From the NCBI GenBank assembly GCA_001464375.1, contig LNEW01000162.1, positions 40,289 to 104,288 of the forward strand: a stretch of 64,000 nt of DNA, given 5' to 3'. The notes beneath the pieces were generated by a model. The model had not been told where the DNA came from, searched no databases, and saw only the letters and a program-made list of their open reading frames with translations. Origin of the DNA: Rhodospirillales bacterium Ga0074136 (lineage in GTDB: Bacteria; Pseudomonadota; Alphaproteobacteria; Acetobacterales; Acetobacteraceae). The position numbers were made by a program, and so were the translations under genes. Every line of letters begins with the position of its first letter. The first letter of the stretch is position 1. Shown here piece after piece: positions 60,540-64,000 of this stretch.

Positions 60540-61730
60540 ATGAAGATGACGTTGCAGGACCTTCTTTCGCCGGTCACGCCCGAACGGTTCCTCGCCGAGC
60601 ATCATGACCGTGCGCCGCTGCACATCCAGGGCACGCCGGACAAGTTCGCGGGCGTGCTGGACTGGGCGGGCATCAACCGCCTGCTCGACATGACGCATGC
60701 CTGGACCGAGACCAGCCTGAAGCTGGTGCTGGACAGTGCGCCGGTGCCGCCGGCCGCCTACAGCGTGAAGGCGACCTCGCGCGATGGCGCGCCGGTGCTG
60801 CAGCCGGTGGCGGCGAAGGTGCAGGATTGGGTACGGCGTGGCGCGTCGGTGGTGATGAACGACGTCGACAGCCTGACCCCGGGCCTGGCGGCGGTGTCGG
60901 ATGCTCTGGAGGGCGCGGGCTTCGGCAAGGCGCAGGCCAACGTCTACATCTCCTGGCAGTCCCACAAGGCGTTCCATTCCCACTACGACACCCACGACGT
61001 CTGGGCGGTGCAGGTGGAGGGCGAGAAGACCTGGAACATCTGGGAAGGCCGTGCCGAATGGCCGATCCCGCATCCGGTCTTCCGCGGCCAGAAGCAGGAC
61101 CATCACGACCAGGCCAAGGGGGCGCTGCGCCAGCAGGTCACGCTGCGCCGCGGGGACATCCTGTACCTGCCGCGCGGCTGGTATCACGACGCGCTGGCCG
61201 AGGCGCCGAACTCGGTCCACGTCGCCTATGGCGTGCATGCGCCGCTGGGGATGGATGTCCTGAACGTGCTGATGGAGCGCGCGCTGTACGACGCCGACTT
61301 CCGCAAGCCGCTGCCCCGGCAGGATGGCAGCGCGGCGGCGACCGAGGCGCTGGCCGCGCGCACCGCGCTGCTGGGCGACCGGCTGGCGGCGCTCGCCCGC
61401 GACCCCAAGGTGGCAGACGTGCTCGCCGCCTTCGTGCGCGACTACCGCTTCCAGCGCGGCGGCTACGACCTGCTGGCGGCGCGCGACACGGCGCCGGCGG
61501 GGCCCGCCTTCCGCGTGGTGGCGGATGCCAAGCCCGTCCGCCGTGGCCATGAATTCGGCCTGCGCACCCCCGCCGGCATCGTCGCCATGACCATGCCCGA
61601 GGTCGAGGCCGCCGCCTGGATCCTGGCCCGTCCGGCCGTGACGGAAGCGGAACTGCGCGGCGCGCATCCCAGCCTCGACGCGCCCGGCCTGATCGCCCGG
61701 CTGCGCCAGGCGGGCGTGCTCGCGGCATGA
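60540..61730 (+). CDS. JmjC-like cupin oxygenase (RoxA/YcfD-related)
   Basis: A 396-residue 2-oxoglutarate/Fe(II)-type oxygenase of the ribosomal-oxygenase-like cupin_4 family. Known members hydroxylate ribosomal proteins. The iron-binding HxD is HYD in KAFHSHYDTHDVWAVQVEG (His148, Asp150), and the distal His is in LPRGWYHDALAEAPNSVHV. A C-terminal winged-helix-like region follows. Starts at 60531, 60540 and 60546 are possible; the promoter position favours 60540. It overlaps the next gene by 4 bp. The protein substrate is unknown. Confidence 0.85.
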   Translation: MKMTLQDLLSPVTPERFLAEHHDRAPLHIQGTPDKFAGVLDWAGINRLLDMTHAWTETSLKLVLDSAPVPPAAYSVKATSRDGAPVLQPVAAKVQDWVRRGASVVMNDVDSLTPGLAAVSDALEGAGFGKAQANVYISWQSHKAFHSHYDTHDVWAVQVEGEKTWNIWEGRAEWPIPHPVFRGQKQDHHDQAKGALRQQVTLRRGDILYLPRGWYHDALAEAPNSVHVAYGVHAPLGMDVLNVLMERALYDADFRKPLPRQDGSAAATEALAARTALLGDRLAALARDPKVADVLAAFVRDYRFQRGGYDLLAARDTAPAGPAFRVVADAKPVRRGHEFGLRTPAGIVAMTMPEVEAAAWILARPAVTEAELRGAHPSLDAPGLIARLRQAGVLAA

Positions 61731-62149
61731 TCCGGCTGGTCCTTCTGGCGCTGCTGGTCACCGCGCCCGCGGCCGCGCAGATCCGCCCCTTCAACTGCGT
61801 CGGCGCCGAGCGGATCGAGGACGACGTCTTCTCCGTGCCCTTCGCCCGCAACAGCGCGCGCGTGACGGACGCCGCGCGCACGCCGCTCGCCGCCGTCGAG
61901 GAATTGCTGCGCGCCAGCCCCGACCGCGTGGCGTGCCTGCTGGGCCATGCCGGGCAGGAGGGCGGCGCCACCACCTCGATCCGCCTGGCATCCGAACGCG
62001 CGCGCGCCGTGGCGCAGGCGCTCTCCACCCGCGGCATCGAGCGCGACCGGCTGCGTGCCGAAGCCCGCAGCGCGCAGTTCAGCCCGCGCGCGCGGTCGGC
62101 CGAACCGCCGGCGCGCACCGTGTCCGTCGTGGTGCTGCCCGCGCCCTGA
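61727..62149 (+). CDS. OmpA-family C-terminal-domain exported protein
   Basis: A 140-residue exported protein. The signal peptide MIRLVLLALLVTAPAAAQ is followed by DVFSVPFARNSARVTDAARTPLAAVEELL and LGHAGQEGGATTSIRLASERARAVAQALSTRGIERDRL. These two blocks match the peptidoglycan-binding OmpA fold (IxFxxxS, GHAD, NxxLSxxRAxAV), although the classic GHTD motif is GHAG and the Asn is less clear. It probably binds peptidoglycan. Its ATG overlaps the upstream stop by 4 bp. A long hairpin follows. Confidence 0.75.
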   Translation: MIRLVLLALLVTAPAAAQIRPFNCVGAERIEDDVFSVPFARNSARVTDAARTPLAAVEELLRASPDRVACLLGHAGQEGGATTSIRLASERARAVAQALSTRGIERDRLRAEARSAQFSPRARSAEPPARTVSVVVLPAP

Positions 62150-62153
62150 ATGC

Positions 62154-62185
62154 GCAGCCGCGCGATTTCGTGATCGCGCGGCTGC
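62154..62185 (+). terminator. Thirteen-bp hairpin after the OmpA-like gene
   Basis: Left arm 62154-62166 (GCAGCCGCGCGAT) is perfectly complementary to 62173-62185 with a six-base loop. It begins four bases after the stop. There is no T tract, so it may be a transcript end or a stabilising hairpin. Confidence 0.6.
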
Positions 62186-62262
62186 ATCCATCCGTGGCGC
62201 GGCTCCGTAAGGCAGGCAGCGGGGCCGATGGCGGCCTCGTTCCAACTCACGGAGAGACCGCC

Positions 62263-63057
62263 ATGACATCCTCCTTCCGCACTACGCTGGCCGCCTTCGG
62301 CATGATCGCCGCCGCCGCGCCTGTGCAGGCCGCCACGCTGCTGGGCCTGACCGCCGACAACGCGCTGGTGCGCATCGACAGCGAGACACGCCGTGCCGCC
62401 GCGCCCGTTCGCATCACCGGCGCCGATGGCCGCGTCATGGGCATCGATCAGCGTCCGCAGGATGGGCGCCTGTATGGCGTGACCGAGCGCGGCCAGATCG
62501 TGACGATCGACCCCGCCAATGGCCGCGCCACGCAGATCAGCCGCATCAACACGGAATTCCAGCCGGGCGGCCGCGCCGTGATCGACTTCAACCCGGTCGC
62601 CAATCGGCTCCGCGTGATGGGCATGAACGGCGTGAACCTGCGCGTGAATGTCGAGAACGGCGAGGCGGTGCGCGACGGCCAGCTCAAATTCGCCGCCGGC
62701 ACGCCCTTCGCCGAGCAGGCGCCGCGCGTGACCGCCGGCGCCTATACCAACAGCATGGCGGGTGCGGCGGCGACGGCGCTCTACACCATCGACACGCTCA
62801 CCCGCACCTTCAACCTGCAGGCGCCGCCGAATGACGGCGTGCAGCAGCCGCGCGGCGAAGTGGCCGCCATGCTGCCGCCGGGTGTCGCCTTCGACATCCT
62901 GTCCGGCGAGGGTGGTGCCAACATGGGCTTCCTGCTGGCCGGCGGCACGCTGCACAGCGTGAACCTCGAGACCGGCGCGGCGACCGCGCCTGCCGGCGGC
63001 CGAGGTGATCGATATCGCCGCCATGCGGTGACCCCTGCGCGCCCCCGGCGGGTGTGA
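62263..63057 (+). CDS. DUF4394-type exported protein with a broken C-terminal frame
   Basis: A secreted beta-propeller-like protein of the DUF4394 family. The signal peptide MTSSFRTTLAAFGMIAAAAPVQAAT is followed by VMGIDQRPQDGRLYGVTERGQ, FQPGGRAVIDFNPVANRLRVMG and AYTNSMAGAAATALYTID. GGAGAG lies before ATG 62263. Up to about residue 242 (GAATAPAGG) the frame is good; then it continues as low-complexity RGDRYRRHAV to 63057. In another frame the expected ending EVIDIAAMR with stop at 63029-63031 is present. A small net loss (2 modulo 3) or an extra base near 62985 explains this. True function unknown. Confidence 0.7.
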   Translation: MTSSFRTTLAAFGMIAAAAPVQAATLLGLTADNALVRIDSETRRAAAPVRITGADGRVMGIDQRPQDGRLYGVTERGQIVTIDPANGRATQISRINTEFQPGGRAVIDFNPVANRLRVMGMNGVNLRVNVENGEAVRDGQLKFAAGTPFAEQAPRVTAGAYTNSMAGAAATALYTIDTLTRTFNLQAPPNDGVQQPRGEVAAMLPPGVAFDILSGEGGANMGFLLAGGTLHSVNLETGAATAPAGGRGDRYRRHAVTPARPRRV

Positions 63058-63114
63058 CTATCCCTGCGCGGCTGAAGCCCCCCGCCGCGGCGCCCCCCGG
63101 GGGAAAGCGCTGGC

Positions 63115-63146
63115 CCGCGCCCGTATCCATCGCGATGCGGGCGCGG
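63115..63146 (+). terminator. Hairpin after the DUF4394-type gene
   Basis: CCGCGCCCG (63115-63123) is complementary to 63138-63146. The 14-base loop itself contains the palindrome CATCGCGATG. No T tract. Confidence 0.4.
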
Positions 63147-63207
63147 TGCCGCATGTGGGCGCAACAGGCGGGAGGCGCGGGCGCGCAGGCTCCGCCAGGG
63201 TCGCGCC

Positions 63208-63665
63208 ATGACACGCTTCCGCTGCGTCCCGATGGATGCCGATTCCGCCGCCCGCTTCCGCACCACGCGACGCGACGATCGCGGCGGGGCGGTGCATGTC
63301 CGCCTGGTCGATGGGCCGGGCTTCCCCTGCCGCGCCTGCCTGCGGCTCGGCAGGCCTGGCGAGACGATGCTGCTGGCGTCGTGGGACCTGCCGCTGCCGC
63401 TGGGTCCGTACTGGACGCCCTCGCCGGTCTTCCTGCACGCGCACGACTGCACCAGCGCGCCGGTCGCAGATGCGCTGCCCGAGACGGTGGCGGCGAACGC
63501 CATCGTCAGCCTGCGCCACTACGATGCGGACGGGATGTGCCTGTACGACCTCGGCGTCGTGGTACCCGGCGCGGAGGCGGAGGCGGCGTTGCGCGCGCGG
63601 ATCGACGACCCGCGCGTGGCCTTCGTGAACATCCACACCGCGCGGCCAGGGTGCTGGCTGACTAG
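63208..63665 (+). CDS. DUF1203-type protein with a broken C-terminus
   Basis: A short cytosolic protein matching DUF1203. MTRFRCVPMDADSAARFR is followed by PCRACLRLG, PVFLHAHDC and SLRHYDADGMCLYDLG, ending FVNIHTARPGCW. Members are about 150-160 residues. The frame does not stop here: it stays open to 63951 through the opposite-strand gene, encoding a Pro/Arg-rich tail that is not family-like. In another frame a stop lies at 63663-63665, right after the expected end. A net loss of 1 modulo 3 bases near 63655, perhaps between GTGCTGGCT repeats, would explain it. The annotated end is the restored one. Confidence 0.6.
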
Positions 63666-64000
63666 AACCCGACCAGGTCGCCGCCCTTCAGCTTCAGCAT
63701 CGCCCGCGCCTCCGCCGGCGTCGCGATCTCCAGCGACAGGTCCTCGAGGATGCGACGGATCTTGCTCACCTGCTCGGCATTCGACGTGGCGGCCTTGCCC
63801 TTGCCGATCCACAGGCTGTCCTCCAGCCCGACGCGGACATTGCCGCCCATCATCCCCGCCATGGTCACGAAGGGCATCTGGTGCCGCCCGGCCGCCAGCA
63901 CCGACCACACATAGGCATCGCCGAACAGCCGGTCGGCGGTCTCCTTCATGAACATCATGTTGCGGTATTCGGCGCCGATGCCGCCCAGGATGCCGAAGAT
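63662..64000 (-). CDS. BKACE/DUF849 beta-keto acid cleavage enzyme, N-terminal part outside the window
   Basis: The C-terminal about 113 residues of a 3-keto-5-aminohexanoate cleavage enzyme-like protein. Such enzymes cleave beta-keto acids with acetyl-CoA and a zinc site. Family blocks are GILGGIGAEYRNMMFMKETADRLFG, GMMGGNVRVGLEDSLWIGKGKAATSNAEQV and IATPAEARAMLKLKGGDLVGF. The gene runs past the right edge, and reading upstream from 63958 keeps the frame open. The true start is not in view. Confidence 0.85.
   Translation of the reverse strand: MFGILGGIGAEYRNMMFMKETADRLFGDAYVWSVLAAGRHQMPFVTMAGMMGGNVRVGLEDSLWIGKGKAATSNAEQVSKIRRILEDLSLEIATPAEARAMLKLKGGDLVGF

Noticed and set aside
60435..61667. 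N-terminal extension of the glutamate dehydrogenase frame
   Set aside because: It overlaps the JmjC-type gene on the other strand. The family N-terminus starts near MANDMPG with a ribosome site, so the extension is not coding.

Overview
The window is very GC-rich, densely packed bacterial chromosome with strong GC bias at third codon positions. Its gene content points to an alphaproteobacterium, most likely a Roseomonas-like member of the Acetobacteraceae. The reasons are several orphan Bug-type (tripartite tricarboxylate transporter) binding proteins beside catabolic genes, an unusually large NAD-specific glutamate dehydrogenase, a bactofilin, an Mla-type lipid transport operon, a YbfB/YjiJ MFS transporter and a DUF849/BKACE enzyme. 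The family assignment is inference from gene content. I see no rRNA, tRNA, CRISPR array, insertion sequence, integrase or phage gene, so this reads as core and metabolic-accessory chromosome. No stretch over 300 bases lacks a gene; the longest gap is 17572-17852.

Layout. 1-14.2 kb holds housekeeping and envelope genes: a Bug binding protein, secB, hemH, a HAD phosphatase, an AEC exporter, a lipoprotein, a bactofilin, an EI24/CysZ-like membrane protein, hrpB (with an in-frame 24-bp triplication), a DegP-like protease, a two-component system and an MFS transporter. 14.3-21.9 kb holds a family-39 glycosyltransferase, an amidase with a tiny AtzG-like partner, a frame-broken CoA-transferase, a frame-broken bioY, a Bug binding protein and a divergent cytosine-deaminase-like amidohydrolase. 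21.9-26.2 kb is an operon of two paralogous flavin monooxygenases around a dipeptide-type binding protein. 26.4-28.6 kb holds a branched-chain aminotransferase-like enzyme and a PaaK-like ligase. 28.7-32.9 kb is a compact cluster that I interpret as sulfolactate catabolism: suyA-like, suyB-like, a Bug protein and an Ldh_2/ComC-like dehydrogenase, followed by an RNA methyltransferase.

33-36.5 kb is a four-gene Mla-type operon. 36.5-38.2 kb is hmgA (homogentisate dioxygenase) divergent from a MarR regulator, with a perfect 22-bp palindrome between them. 38.3-39.0 kb encodes a secreted protein made of two copies of one domain, closed by an intrinsic terminator. 39.0-46.7 kb holds an orphan molybdopterin hydroxylase subunit, an RND efflux pump with its adaptor, and a double universal stress protein. 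46.7-49.3 kb is phnD-phnE-phnE without an ATPase gene. 49.4-52.8 kb is an operon of an amidinotransferase-like enzyme, a GlcD-like flavoprotein and an MFS transporter. 52.9-55.7 kb is an aldolase / thioesterase / GMC oxidoreductase operon. 55.8-60.4 kb is the large NAD-glutamate dehydrogenase; divergent from it are a JmjC-type oxygenase and an OmpA-like protein. A DUF4394 protein, a DUF1203 protein and the end of a BKACE gene complete the window.

The most notable points are the putative sulfolactate cluster, the paired monooxygenase operon, the palindrome between hmgA and marR, and four genes whose reading frames are each broken once by a short apparent indel (near 18646, 19382, 62985 and 63658). 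That last pattern is either recent gene decay or an assembly problem in hairpin-prone GC-rich DNA.
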